Source: Phycomyces nitens (lineage: Eukaryota > Mucoromycota > Mucoromycetes > Mucorales > Phycomycetaceae). From it: a DNA stretch of 64,000 bases. A model generated the notes under the pieces. It was not told the origin of the DNA. It saw only the letters and a program-made list of their open reading frames with translations, and did no database searches. The position numbers and the translations under genes were made by a program. Position 1 is the stretch's first letter, and each line of letters begins with the position of its first letter. Positions 24,501-35,690 of this stretch are shown in pieces. The stretch covers positions 1,302,001 through 1,366,000 of the forward strand of contig JAHRBC010000003.1 in NCBI GenBank assembly GCA_022702545.1, written 5' to 3'.

Positions 24501-27230
24501 AAATGCATCTAATAAAAGAATTCACATTTTAAATGATTCATCTTTCTTGTGATTGTCCTCATCTAGACATGTTTTTAACAATTAATTGATATAAAGATGT
24601 AGGAGGTGTAATTTTTTCTTCTTGAAAATATTATGAATAGTTTCCCCCAAAATTAGAGTCAGTCAATCCCACACATAAAGGGTAGTTCGATAGGAAACCG
24701 CTGGTCCCAGTATAGATATTTAGTACTACAAAAGTCCAATGTTTTAAAATATCATATACTCTTCTTAATGAGCTATTCCTTTTTTGCACCATGATTAGTT
24801 TTATTGCAGAGGACAAGGGACGTTCTGATTATCTATAGGTGCTGAAGTTATAAATCTCATGGTTACTCACTTTTGTTTTTATGCTACCATGGTATTTATC
24901 CCAACAGCAAGTTTCTAATATTGGTGCAAATGTTTTTCCTCGTCTTTTTGGTACACAACTTCCATTTCATTTTTAAATATATGTATAATTATAAAAATAT
25001 TATTGCATCATGGAGCTTATTTATGAAAAAGGGGTTTGTCAGCTACTTTTTATTCAAGGGACATTTCTGGTATTCTTTTAAATTAGTATAAACATATGTA
25101 TTTGGATATAGTAAATAAACACTGTTTATGGCGTTTTGTATGAAAATAACATTAATTATGAATGTATATGGCTCATCCATATAGGCAAAAATTTATTACC
25201 AAAGATTGGGGGAAGATATTCATATTGGAGTATCTCATGACAGTAGAGCATGTCTCTAGCCATTAAAAAAGAAGTACTCGCTAGTTACAAGATAAGCACC
25301 ACGCCATATATCTCATGTATTAATCACAAATGTATAATTTATATTAGTGAAATAAAGAAGTTTTATCATACATGTAAGCACATTAGACCATACCCCCAGC
25401 TGCTATTACGCAAATGTATAGATAGAATCAAGTGAGAGACAAGGGTCACTATATTCTCCAAGAGTACAATATCAACACTTGGGCACACAGCCTTTCACGG
25501 GTTAAATGATGATGTATTAAAAAACGTCATTGATAGTCTAGTGGATCTAAATATTAGCAATAGTTTCAACTCTCAAAATAGTTTTAAAATGGATATTTAA
25601 AGGGAAAAATAGGTCACAAGTGAATGGCTCATGGAATCTTTCCAAAATATTATTATATTCCAAAAATGCAGACAGACGAAAAATAAGGCTTGTATATTCA
25701 CAATCTTAGAGGCATCTACTCTACTCAAGATTTTGGATTCAGTCTCGATTCTACAAGCGATAAATTATCTTGAATATTTTCAAAAACAGCGTTCTATTTG
25801 CCAGGATCTCTGTTATTGATGTTATTAAAAGTTCAAAAAGATACTGTAAAAAATAACTTTAAATACATAGTGCGCAGAGGCACTATATTATAACAATTCG
25901 TACCTTTGTCAAATTTGGGACTAAATACTATTGAATGGATAGAAAAGAAGCATCTTATATGTTTTATGGATATTTGTTTTAAAAAACAATGTTTCAAGTG
26001 TCTAATTAATCTTGGAATCCATATATTTAAACATAATACCGTTGGATATTTAACTTGGTATACCGGTACTGTAAAGCACAGTTTGAACAAGACAGATGAG
26101 AGGAGTACGTACTTTTTATGCATCTATTTTTATTCTTTGGCAGCTATATCCGTATCTCTTTTGTTCAATGTATGATTATAAGAGTATAATAAAACAGCAG
26201 GGATTTAGTATGTCGGTTCTCAACTCAATTGAACATATTTGAGGCTTCCTTTAAAGAATATTACAAGATATATACAACACTTTGGAAAAATAATATATAG
26301 ATAGTACAAAAGCCTACTGTGAAACATCAATTTAAAGGGCACACAAAAGAAGGCCTGTCATGTATTTAATACATTTATATTATAAAAGTTGTTAGCATTT
26401 TTTTTAAGAATGTGTCTAGTAATATATAATTTCTTACTGCTATTGTCATATTTTTATAATAGCAGAATGGAGAGTATATGTTCAATATAATAAACTCTAG
26501 AACTTTGATTAGATATCTGATTCTTATATTATTACTGTAGAAACCAGATAGATTACTTATACAAAATTATCTATACAATTTCTAATACCCGTATCCATAA
26601 AGGTGTATTTCTTTTAGTCCAAATTAAACACTTTAAAAATACTTGCCATGGTATTTCACCGATTCCTTTAATGCGCGCCAAAAGATTTTGATTACTAGGA
26701 AAATATTGTTCAAATTAAAATACTAGAACGAAAGTTTTGTACATAAAGACAAAAATATACAAAAATGCTCTGGGAATCGATCACGGCAAGACAAATACAC
26801 ATATTATTACTCTTATACCAATAATTGTAGGGATTCCCATAGAAACTTTAATATATAATTTGTCTATCCACATGTCTACGAAATATGTCTCCAGTGTCTT
26901 TGGTATGGTATGGACTTTATTATATGGATAGTCTACACATAAGATATTCATTTTGAATAATTGGCACCAATTTTAATGTCTTTAAAATTTATAAGTCATA
27001 TAGATATACGTTTGTAATGTAAATAAAAACGCACAAATTATACACTTTACAGAATATTCTGTTATTTGAATTTTTTTATTAAAATTGTTAAAAAATGAGA
27101 TTATATATTTGGAAACCATACAATGATACACTTTATATGGGTACATAATACCTCATATTAGAGTACTTATTGGAAAGAGTGTTATTGTGAATAAGCCAGC
27201 TTAATACGCATAAATTATTTTTACTTTAAA
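21501..27230. other. long gene-poor AT-rich region
   Basis: Over 5.7 kb without a gene I can support. ORFs up to 96 codons occur on both strands but read as AT-driven low-complexity protein. A segment at 23696-23944 (DVSRYIMAGLFSGAYGPFGP then HSCPMLGKVFNTLEK) faintly recalls the GP-x-H-x-WY block of Mpv17/PMP22 proteins. The WY is missing and a GTAAGT donor interrupts it, so it is at most a relic. Tracts such as poly-T at 22808-22819 and GAACAAAGGC-like strings carry no clear function. Together with the region to 40 kb it forms a transposon-rich desert between two gene blocks. Confidence 0.45.
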
Positions 27231-27578
27231 TTAAGCAAAAAGTTTTGTTACATATGTAACATATAAATAAACAAGTACTATCAATAATGCGATTATTATA
27301 CCAAGAATATATTGGTTATAATGTTTTTCAGTTGCTTGATCGTGGTCACCGTATCCTTCACTCAAACTTTCAGAATACTCTGGGTCTACGACTGTCACTT
27401 GAAAGTAATCAGCCACTTCAACCAGGCCAGAGGTTCTTGCGGATCGCACCCTTGATGCTGGTATGTAGACCACTTGTGGTGGTTGGATACTTGATCCTAT
27501 TGTGGACGAGTCCAATTCTTCGCTGTGCCCAAGGAGAGGAGAGGCAAGTTGGTAAAAGGTGGCAGATTGAATAGGCAT
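27231..27578 (-). CDS. putative small tail-anchored membrane protein
   Basis: From the internal Met at 27578 the ORF encodes 115 aa; the frame stays open further upstream to 27716. The body is mixed and soluble-looking (PLLGHSEELDSSTIGSSIQP, then VVYIPASRVRSARTSGLVEV). It ends in a single strongly hydrophobic helix (YILGIIIALLIVLVYLYVTY) just before the C-terminus, the arrangement of a tail-anchored protein. The ORF is GC-richer than its surroundings, which is why I keep it. CTTTTTCCAG just 5' of the Met on the minus strand looks like a splice acceptor, so this may be the last exon of a longer gene. No family recognised. Function unknown. Confidence 0.45.
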   Translation of the reverse strand: MPIQSATFYQLASPLLGHSEELDSSTIGSSIQPPQVVYIPASRVRSARTSGLVEVADYFQVTVVDPEYSESLSEGYGDHDQATEKHYNQYILGIIIALLIVLVYLYVTYVTKLFA

Positions 27579-28608
27579 GTTGGAGTGTTTTAGGCAAATC
27601 TGGAAAAAGAGCGTGATAAAAGGTAAATCATTAAATACTAGATCTTTTGTCTTTATATAACAGAATTCCCAGTATTTTTGCGAGAGGAATATATCGGATA
27701 CAATACATTTTAGCAAAATAATGGATATCTACGTTTCAATACCATCCAATATTTCATATCATTGGTCAAATAGGGATACTGAAACCTTGTAAGCTATATA
27801 CTTCTTCCCGAAACCTAGATCTATGACGGCATATTTTGACTTGAACTATATGAAGAAACGTCAAATATATTCGCCATGGCATTTAGCTATTTTGATAAAT
27901 TTGCGACAAAAGCTTAGAACTACTGATTAAATACTTCCTAGATAAAGATAGTACAGCAAGCTAAACATAATGAGGAAAGATCTACCCGAGAGAAATTTAA
28001 CGGCATATTATAACAATACTAGTAAGAGCAGTATCGGCTATAATCTAATAGTAATCTGTGTTTATGCTTTAATTTATAATCAATAATTGTCATGTTTGTC
28101 TATTAGCAGAATATGGCTTTATGAGACCTATTATTATTGGCATTGTATTCTACATTTTATTAATCTAGTAAACTACGCGTTTAGTATTTACCTTTGGTGA
28201 TCACCAATTTTAGAATATCATACCTTTAAAATATTAAAAAATGTTTGATCTCTGTTTTTTAAAATAGAATCTAGAGAAAATATCTTATAAAACTCTGTGA
28301 TATCTAAGCAATGGGTTTAGAGAGAATATAGCTTGAGGATAGTTTTATTAACATGAGAACAATATATAAGTATAAGATACGTACACATAGAATACAGTAA
28401 ATTTTATATATGTCCAAACCCTTTAAAAGTTTGAGATATGTTGTCGAGATAGAGGTTATTGAAGATAAAGTCTGTCCAAACCAGATTGATTAAATTAATC
28501 TTGAAAATATGAAAATTGTTTTTAGACTGATCGAATACAAATGTATGAATATATTTTATATTAATACAACTATATATGTGGTAATTTGGGGTTGGAAAAT
28601 TATAGATA
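27579..28608. other. AT-rich spacer before MITE
   Basis: About 1 kb of very AT-rich DNA with no supported gene or repeat, ending at the TA target of the MITE at 28609. Confidence 0.4.
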
Positions 28609-29016
28609 CTGTGAGAGTGTTATTTATTGGAGAAAGAATATTATTGTGGTTTATATAGTTATTATTCTAGTTTTCTTGTACTTTAATCTCTATTATGTAA
28701 TGGTCGGTTAAAACTGCTGTAGTGTGTAGTTTACACGTGCTTGAGATGTTAGCTTGTTCTGGTATACACACCAGAGTTGAGTGAGGTACAAACTCCACGA
28801 TCAATATCTGGTCACTACTTGCTAAGGACCCTGGCAAGTTAACATCTCAGGAACAGTTGCACACCAGACACATGTACACACCAGACACTCATACACTTCA
28901 CACTGTTACAGTGATAACCAACCATTAAACGGGAGGGACTCTAATTATAAAGGAATTTGAATAATGGTATGTAAACCACTATAATATTCTTTCTTCAATA
29001 AATAACACTCTCACAG
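28609..29016. mobile_element. complete MITE, TIR CTGTGAGAGTGTTATTTATT, TA target duplication
   Basis: 408 bp with inverted termini of nearly 60 bp. The left end is CTGTGAGAGTGTTATTTATT followed by GGAGAAAGAATATTAT. The right end is the reverse complement, starting identically and then GAAGAAAGAATATTAT. It is flanked by TA on both sides (28607-28608 and 29017-29018), the target duplication of the Tc1/mariner superfamily. There is no ORF. Related copies lie at 4087, in the loops of the 3.3-kb elements, and around the central transposon (33091-35004). The transposase that would move it is not identified here, because the central Tc1-like element has different ends (ACAGTACAGG). Confidence 0.88.
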
Positions 29017-29724
29017 TATTCTTATTTCCCTTACAAGATACTAACTAACCATATATCTCACCTACCAGCAAAGACATTTGTGAAAAGATGATCTATTACA
29101 TTTACTTTTGCTTAGCCTTTTTCAAGTCTTTATTTTATTTTATTGCTGCTGACACGGATACCTTGATATGCTATTTCTTGTTCTTCTTGTCATTATTTTG
29201 CAATTTTTTCCATTTTCTTACTAATACTCTTTTTATCCTTGGTTATTAGTTCGAGTCAACAGTGTCAACTAGACTGATGTTGGATTCGATATTGTAAATA
29301 GTTGTGGTAGAGAAAACAAGAGTAAAAACAGTTGCAGGGTTATTGCATTCTTTCCTTATGTTGCGCGTTTGTTGATCGCAGGAGATATTGATTCAGTAGA
29401 TTGTGTGGATTAAAGTACTCTCAATGTGAATCTACTACATTACAGCCAAATACTTTTTCTTTTGTTAATGCATTTAAAATCTGGTAATGACGGCAGCAGG
29501 AGAGAAAAGAGAAGAAGAAGAAGGAGAAGAAGAAGAAGAAAGGCGATGAAATTAGGATGAGATTTAGTGATTAGCTACAGATGTAAAGAATCTATCATCT
29601 TGAGTGATGGGCACATCATTTTGGTAAAAAAAGTACTCAGTAGACACTGTAAAGACCCTATTACCATAAATGGCAAGCAAAGCGTTACACGTATCTCTTA
29701 ATTTTCTATATACTGGTAATCACT

Positions 29725-29796
29725 GGTGTTGGCTCAGTCGGTTAAGGCGTTGGGTTTTGAAATCTGGGTTCGGGCGTTCGAATCCCGGTCCTAGCA
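29725..29796 (+). repeat. tRNA-like segment (pol III A and B boxes) in E1 left arm
   Basis: TGGCTCAGTCGG matches the A-box consensus and CGTTCGAATCC matches the B box in 10 of 11 bases. Spacing is as in a tRNA, and TTTTGAAAT sits where an anticodon loop would be. The T-arm has an insertion and no acceptor stem pairs, so this is not a functional tRNA gene. It is probably a tRNA-derived internal promoter like that of a SINE head. Confidence 0.7.
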
Positions 29797-31655
29797 AAGT
29801 ACGAATTCAATTCCTTAATCGGCTGGGTCTGAACACTGGGACGGTACCTGAGATTTCTGATTTCTCAGCTTGGGGCTTCACTGATCACGAAGACTCCGAT
29901 CGGCCAGAGTGGAATCTGGTGGAGTACTGTTCTTTTTTATTTTTTATTTTTCGTTTTGGATCTGGGTTGTTCCTCCAATGCTATACCACAGCCAATATTG
30001 GTCAAACCCACTAAGAATCGTAAATGAGGATAGAAAGATAGATGTTTTTTATTCAATGAAATATTGTCCTCTTTTATATCTTTTCTAAACCTACTCAGCC
30101 ATCATAAATATCTAACACTTTGGTGGCCTCAAAGGTTTCAATCTACTAAGAAGGAGAGCTTAGTAGACTACTGGTATTTTTTATTTTTCAAATATATTTA
30201 TTAGGGGGTTTCATTGATTTTATTTTTTCAAGTTTTATCTATTGCCAATCAATATTTTGAAAATATGTTATTGAAACCCCTTTTTTTAATCGTTTTTAGT
30301 ATTCTATTCAAAGAATATTTGTATGGTGTTCATGGTGCCAAATAGCTGTTTTAAATTATTCAAATCTCTTTGCAATCAAGTCTTTATTGTGTAATGGTCG
30401 GTTATCACTTGGTATGAGATGTATGAATGCTTGGTGTATAACTATTGGAGTATTTACTTGCCACGCATTTTCAGACAGTAGCCAGAGATCGGTTGTAGAG
30501 TTTGGACTTTATTCAGCTGAGTGTATTGTGTGAAAACACAATGTGCGGCAAGTGCAGTTGTCACCTAGCCATAACGGACCTTAATTGAGAGGTCGTGAGG
30601 GTTTGGAGCTTACTATAAGCCTATGCATTTTGCAATTTTTGAAAAATTATTATAATAGAAATTAATATTGCAAAATATTAAAATTGAAATACAACAAAAA
30701 TATAGAGTTTTGTTAAATTATTAAAGAAAGAGTATTATGGCGGCTTATATAGTTATTATTCTAAATCCCTCATAATTTTGTCTCTATTGTATTATGGCTG
30801 GCTATAGCTGTAGTAGTATGCAGTGTACGTGTTCCTGGAATGTTAACTTTGTATGGTCAATAGCAAAGAGTAACCAGACATCGGTTATAGAGCCTTTCTT
30901 CACTCGGCAGCAGTAGGTATACCACACATAGTATTATTTTGTCGATAAACAGCTCTCATAGTATTCCCATTTCCCATGAAATACTAACAAATCCAAATAC
31001 CTTACTATGAATTGGGTTTACAAAGACCACCGATTGGTTTTGCAAAAAAGGTGCCACTAGTCTTTTCAAAGCAGCTATTTGGCACCATGAGCACCATACA
31101 AATATTGTTTGGATAAAATACTAGAACCGGTTAAAGAAAAAGAGGGGGGGGGGGGTTCAATAACATATTTTCAAAATATTAATTGCCAATAAATAAAACT
31201 TGAAAAAATAAAATCAATGAAACCCCCTAATAAATAAATTTGAAAAATTAAAAAAAAAAACAAAAAATATAGTAGTCTACTAAGCTCTCCTTCTTAGTAG
31301 GTTGGAATCTTTGAGGCCACCAAAGTGTCAGACACTTATGATGGCTGAGTAGGTTTAGAAAAGATATAAAAGAGAACAATATTTCATTGAATAAAAAAGG
31401 ATCTATCATTCTATCCTCGTTTACAATTCCCAGTGGGTTTGCCCAATATTGGTTGTATTATAGCATTGGAAGAACAATACAGATCCAAAACGACAAAAAA
31501 TAAAATAAAAAAAAAATGCAACAGTACTCTACCAAGCTAAGCTTGGTAGATTGGAATCCCCGCGGCTACTGAAGTCCAAGCTGAGACTTGGCCAAAGTCC
31601 CAGGTACTGCCCCGACATACGACTCAGCTGATTAAGAATTTTCACTTTCCCAATT

Positions 31656-31727
31656 TCCAAGCCCGGGAATCGAACCCCGGACTCAGACCTTGGAAATCCA
31701 ACGCCTTAACCAACCCCGCCATACGCC
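31656..31727 (-). repeat. tRNA-like segment, second type, in E1 right arm
   Basis: Read on the minus strand it has TGGCGGGGTTGG (a degraded A box) and GGTTCGATTCC (a perfect B box). GATTTCCAAGG sits in the anticodon-arm position and can form a weak five-pair stem around CCA. No acceptor stem pairs. It differs in sequence from the left-arm copy, so the two arms may have captured different tRNA-like heads or diverged far. Confidence 0.68.
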
Positions 31728-32401
31728 AGTATTACCAGTATATAGAAAATTAAGAAATACGTGCAACTCTTTGCTTGCCTTTTATGGTAATAATGTCTAT
31801 AGTGTCTGCTGGGTATTTTTTTTACCAAAATGATGTGCCCATCACTCAAGATAATAGATTCTTTACATCTGTAGAGCTAATCACTAAATCTCATGCTAAT
31901 TCAATCGCCTTTTCTTCTTCTCCTTCTTCTTTTTCTCCTACTGCTGTCTTTACTAAATTTTAAATATATTAACATAAGGAGTATTTGGCTGTAATGTACA
32001 CATTCTACTGAATCAATCTCTTGCAATCAGCAAATGCGCAACAAACCTTGGGCCATCAGCAACAAAAAGCACCAAAGTATATCTAGAATAATAGAGAATT
32101 TACAAAAAAGGGGACAGAGAGGCTCTACGACCATTTGTCAATCTTGTCTTTTCGATAAAACTATTTACAGCCTTGGCTACAATACCGGTCTAGTTAATGC
32201 TATTGACTCATCAAAAGCCAAGGATAGAAAAGAAAAGTATTATTAAGAAAATAGACAAATTAACAAAATAATAACAAGAAGAACAAGAATTAGTGTATCA
32301 AGATATTCGTGTCAGCAACAATAGAATACAATAATGACTCGGACAAGGTTAAACAAAAGTAAATGCAATAAACCATCTTTTCACAAATGTCTTTGCTGGT
32401 A

Positions 32402-33090
32402 GAACGGTCTATCTGATATCCAAGTAAATTCAACTAGATAGAAAAACTAAACTATTCATTTAATATAAAGGTCTACAGAATGACCGGGTTTTTTAATTCC
32501 ATAAAATACTTGGATATACTTTTATTTCACTTTCCATACCACATAGAGCTGTAATGTCAAAAGACTTAAAGACAAACTTGAGATGTTCTTGCTTGGCCAT
32601 CAAAAAAGTTCTGACTTGCGACTAGTCTAGAACATTTGGAATATATTGGATAACTATATTGGTTCAAGATTAGGCAAACATACAATACTAAATCATCTTA
32701 GAAAGGCTCTAACCAAAGAGTGGATAATCATTGTTTTTTTCCCCTAGATAATATATTGCTATATATCAGGAAAGTATAAAGTGGACCTATCCCATACTAA
32801 ATAAAGGTCTTGTCTTTATTATATAATCTTTGGTCAATTGCTTGTATACATGAATAATAAGATCAATCCAAAAATATGCTTTTCATCGAAAGGTCTTGAC
32901 AGAGCTTACTGTAAGACCTAGAAATAGCAGGACAAGAGAAGAGGACTGGCAAGTATGCCAAGTGCTTTCACAAGACAAGACAAGAAGACCAAATTCAGAG
33001 TGGACAGGGAGAGTTGGGTAGAAACAAAGATACTTGAGTATCTTTTGAGGTATATGGTCTGTTAGTATCTTGTATGGGGAATAAGAACAA
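32402..33090 (+). repeat. left copy of mirrored flank F plus linker
   Basis: Non-coding sequence whose reverse complement occupies 35005-35690. The linker next to the MITE (GTTAGTATCTTGTATGGGGA then ATAAGAA) is also found, reversed, beside the MITE at 28609-29016 (29017-29055), so it is part of that repeat unit. It includes the CTTGTCTTGTG stretch and the ACTGGCAAGTATGCCAAGTG inverted motif. A diverged third copy follows E2 at 38996-39425. Confidence 0.75.
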
Positions 33091-33292
33091 TGTGAGAGTG
33101 TTGTTTATTGAGGAAAAAATATTATGATTGCTTATATAGCTATTATTCTAGTTCCCTTGTTCTATTAATCTCTATTGTGTAATGGTCGGTTATCACTGTA
33201 GTAGTGTGAAGTGTACATGTGCCTGGTGTGTAACTGATCCTGGGATGTTAACTTGCCATGGTCATTGGCAAAGAGGAGCAAGATATCCAGTA

Positions 33293-34799
33293 ACAGTACA
33301 GGATTTTCGGACCTAAATCAGCCTTTTTTTTGTTGCAAACTTTCGCCCTTTGGTGCAAATCAAATGGGCACAATTCAAGTATCAAAATGGTGATATAAGG
33401 CTGCATACAAAATTACATCAATTCACAAAGCTAGCTCACAATTTATTAGTTTCTCTTTAGCTCATATACAACCCAAGTATCCAACAAAAGAGCTGTTCAA
33501 GTCAACAAAATGCCAGAATCCAGAATAACATCTACCAATAGCCAAAATAAATAGACTATCAAGAGATCAGGACGCCGACAACTAACTAGGTCTTTACATT
33601 TTCGAGATTTGATCATTGAAAAGAGTGTGAATCATTTGAAAACTCCAACTCAAATATCTCAAGAGTTTGGAATTCCTAGACAGATAGTCTGTGGAATCAT
33701 CAAGAGGTTCGAAAAGACGGGAACTATCGAATACCAGTCTTTAGGTGGTGATTTTAGAAGCATTATCCAGGACCATCACCGTCAATTTATCATCAATATT
33801 GTCGATAAAAGCAATACCATCACTCTAGAAGAGTTAAAAGCCGCACTTCTGGAAGAGTTTGACGACATTCGTAGCATTAGTATATCCACTCTGAGCAATT
33901 TATTGATTAATATTGAAAGACTTTCGTTGAATAGGTCAACACAAATGGAGGAGAAGGTAAACGATGAAGAGACTCGCCGTAAAAGAAAGGAGTTTATCTT
34001 AAGCCTTTGACCTGAAGGGATTCTGCACAATCAAAATTGTATTTTCATCGACGAGGCAGGCTTCAATATCAACATGATCAAAGGCCGTGCTCTATCCAAA
34101 TCTTGCTCACCAGTCTTTGTCAAAACTAAACCCAAGAGAGCAGCAAAGGTGACAATGCTACTTGCTCTTTCAGCAGAAGGTGTTGAATGCTGCCATGTAA
34201 AAGTTGTGAAAGACGGTACTACCGGTAAAGCAAAAGAGCAATATAAAGCATATTTTTATCCATGCTTTCTCTATAATAGTGACAACTAAACTTGATGCTT
34301 TACAGGCCCAATTTTCAAAGAGTTTGTTCAGAAATTGATCGAGAAGCTGGATAATGCAAATGCTGGCCCTCACCACCTAGTGATGTATACTGCCAGGATT
34401 CACTACAACCCATCTCTTCGCAACTGGCTGCAAGAAAGGAACAAGCACCAACTCAAGTTTCTTCCTCCTTACTCTCCTTTCTTGAATCCTGTTGAGGAAT
34501 GCTTTTCCAAACTAAAGGACTTTGTCAAGAAGCATCCTTTGGATAGTGAAGAAACCCTGTGCGAGAGGATCAAATCTAGTAGCTATGAAATAACTGAGCA
34601 GGATTGTGAAGGTTGGGTTAGACATTCAATCTCATTTCACCAAAAGTGTTTAGGCATGGAAATAAATATTTGATTTTTTGTTTTTTAAAAAAATATCACC
34701 ATTTTGATACTTGAACTGGACCCATTTGATTTGCACCAAAGGGCGAAAGTTTGCAATTAAAAAAAAAAGGCTGATTTAGGTCCGAAAATCCTGTACTGT
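33293..34799 (+). mobile_element. Tc1/mariner-superfamily transposon with about 105-bp TIRs, inactive
   Basis: Inverted termini begin ACAGTACAGGATTTTCGGAC at both ends and run about 105 bp (through TTTCGCCCTTTGGTGCAAAT and GTATCAAAATGGTGATAT). The left flank is TA (33291-33292). The right flank is CA (34800-34801), a TA duplication with one change. The element encodes a degenerate DDE transposase. The insertion point is the exact middle of a short palindrome at the axis of the 10-kb structure. Confidence 0.88.
33510..34673 (+). pseudogene. inactivated Tc1/IS630-type DDE transposase
   Basis: One frame carries the whole protein but with stops. An ATG at 33510 meets a stop after about 14 codons (near 33549). 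The frame then stays open with a helix-turn-helix (LKTPTQISQEFGIPRQIVCG) until a TGA at 34008-34010. It resumes with the first catalytic Asp (CIFIDEAGFN). A spliceosomal-type intron fits at 34225-34305, joining TTG|PIFKEFVQKL. The second catalytic position reads LVMYTARIHYNP, where the family has Asp-Asn: the acid is replaced by Tyr. The third motif, LPPYSPFLNPVEECFSKLK, is intact with its Glu. With two stops and a missing Asp, the copy cannot be catalytically active. The C-terminal pattern suits fungal Tc1-like elements better than pogo/Fot. Confidence 0.85.
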
Positions 34800-35004
34800 C
34801 ACTGGATATCTTGCTCCTCTTTGCCAATGACCATGGCAAGTTAACATCCCTGGATCAGTTACACACCAGGCACATGTACACTTCACACTACTACAGTGAT
34901 AACCGACCATTACACAATAGAGATTAATAGAACAAGGGAACTAGAATAATAGCTATATAAGCAATCATAATATTCTTTCCTCAATAAACAACACTCTCAC
35001 ATTA

Positions 35005-35690
35005 TTCTTATTCCCCATACAAGATACTAGCAGACCATATACCTCAAAAGATACTCAAGTATCTTTATTTCTACTCAACTCTTCCTATCCACTCTGACTT
35101 TGGTCTTATTGTCTTGTCTTGTGAAAGCACTTGGCATACTTGCCAGTCCTCTTCTCTTGTCCTGCTATTTCTAGGTCTTACAGTAAGTTCTGTCAAGACC
35201 TTTCGATGAAAAGCATATTTTTGGATTGATCTTATTATTCATGTATACAAGCAATTGACCAAAGATTATATAATAAAGACAAGACCTTTATTTAGTATGG
35301 GATAGGTCCACTTTATACTTTCCTGATATATAGCAATATATTATCTAGGGGAAAAAAACAATGATTATCCACTCTTTGGTTAGAGCCTTTCTAAGATGAT
35401 TTAGTATTGTATGTTTGCCTAATCTTGAACCAATATAGTTATCCAATATATTCCAAATGTTCTAGACTAGTCGCAAGTCAGAACTTTTTTGATGGCCAAG
35501 CAAGAACATCTCAAGTTTGTCTTTAAGTCTTTTGACATTACAGCTCTATGTGGTATGGAAAGTGAAATAAAAGTATATCCAAGTATTTTATGGAATTAAA
35601 AAACCCGGTCATTCTGTAGACCTTTATATTAAATGAATAGTTTAGTTTTTCTATCTAGTTGAATTTACTTGGATATCAGATAGACCGTTC
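35005..35690 (-). repeat. right copy of mirrored flank F plus linker
   Basis: Reverse complement of 32402-33090 with only scattered differences. Non-coding. Confidence 0.75.

Larger units (their letters stand above)
29063..32401 (+). mobile_element. foldback element E1 (3.3 kb, about 1.3-kb inverted arms)
   Basis: Both ends carry TACCAGCAAAGACATTTGTG in inverted orientation (left at 29063, right ending at 32401). The left arm (about 29063-30345) and right arm (about 31070-32401) are diverged inverted copies. They share the ACTGAATCAATCTC-type subterminal block, a GAAGAAGAAG tract, a TTACCATAAA(A/T)GGCAAGCAAAG block, a tRNA-like segment, CTACTCAGCCATCATAAAT and the ATTAGGGGGTTTCATTGATT motif. 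The loop at about 30346-31070 contains two stretches related to the TGTGAGAG MITE interior. There is no transposase, so it is non-autonomous. Ends starting with TA are compatible with a TA target site. I do not recognise a named family. Confidence 0.8.
33091..35004. mobile_element. MITE of the TGTGAGAG family split by a transposon insertion
   Basis: The left half 33091-33292 and right half 34800-35004 together give about 400 bp, the length of the intact MITE at 28609. Ends read TGTGAGAGTGTTGTTTATTG on both sides in inverted orientation. The halves meet at GATATCCAG-TA-CTGGATATC, so before insertion this element was a nearly perfect hairpin. The flanking linker is mirrored too. Confidence 0.82.

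Noticed and set aside
29507..29541. (GAA)n array as a CRISPR-like or functional repeat
   Set aside because: Simple imperfect trinucleotide repeat inside a transposon arm; there are no spacers and the host is eukaryotic.
29725..29796. A functional tRNA-Ser or tRNA-Leu gene
   Set aside because: A and B boxes are present, but the acceptor stem does not pair, the T-arm has an insertion and the anticodon stem is mismatched.
29670..30014. 114-aa ORF repeated at 38053-38397 as a conserved protein gene
   Set aside because: The identity is due to the palindrome. The ORF runs through the tRNA-like boxes and low-complexity arm sequence and has no protein features.
31775..31963. 62-aa ORF repeated at 36128-36316
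   Set aside because: Same reason: it lies in the mirrored arm, includes the (GAA)n tract in reverse, and has no domain.
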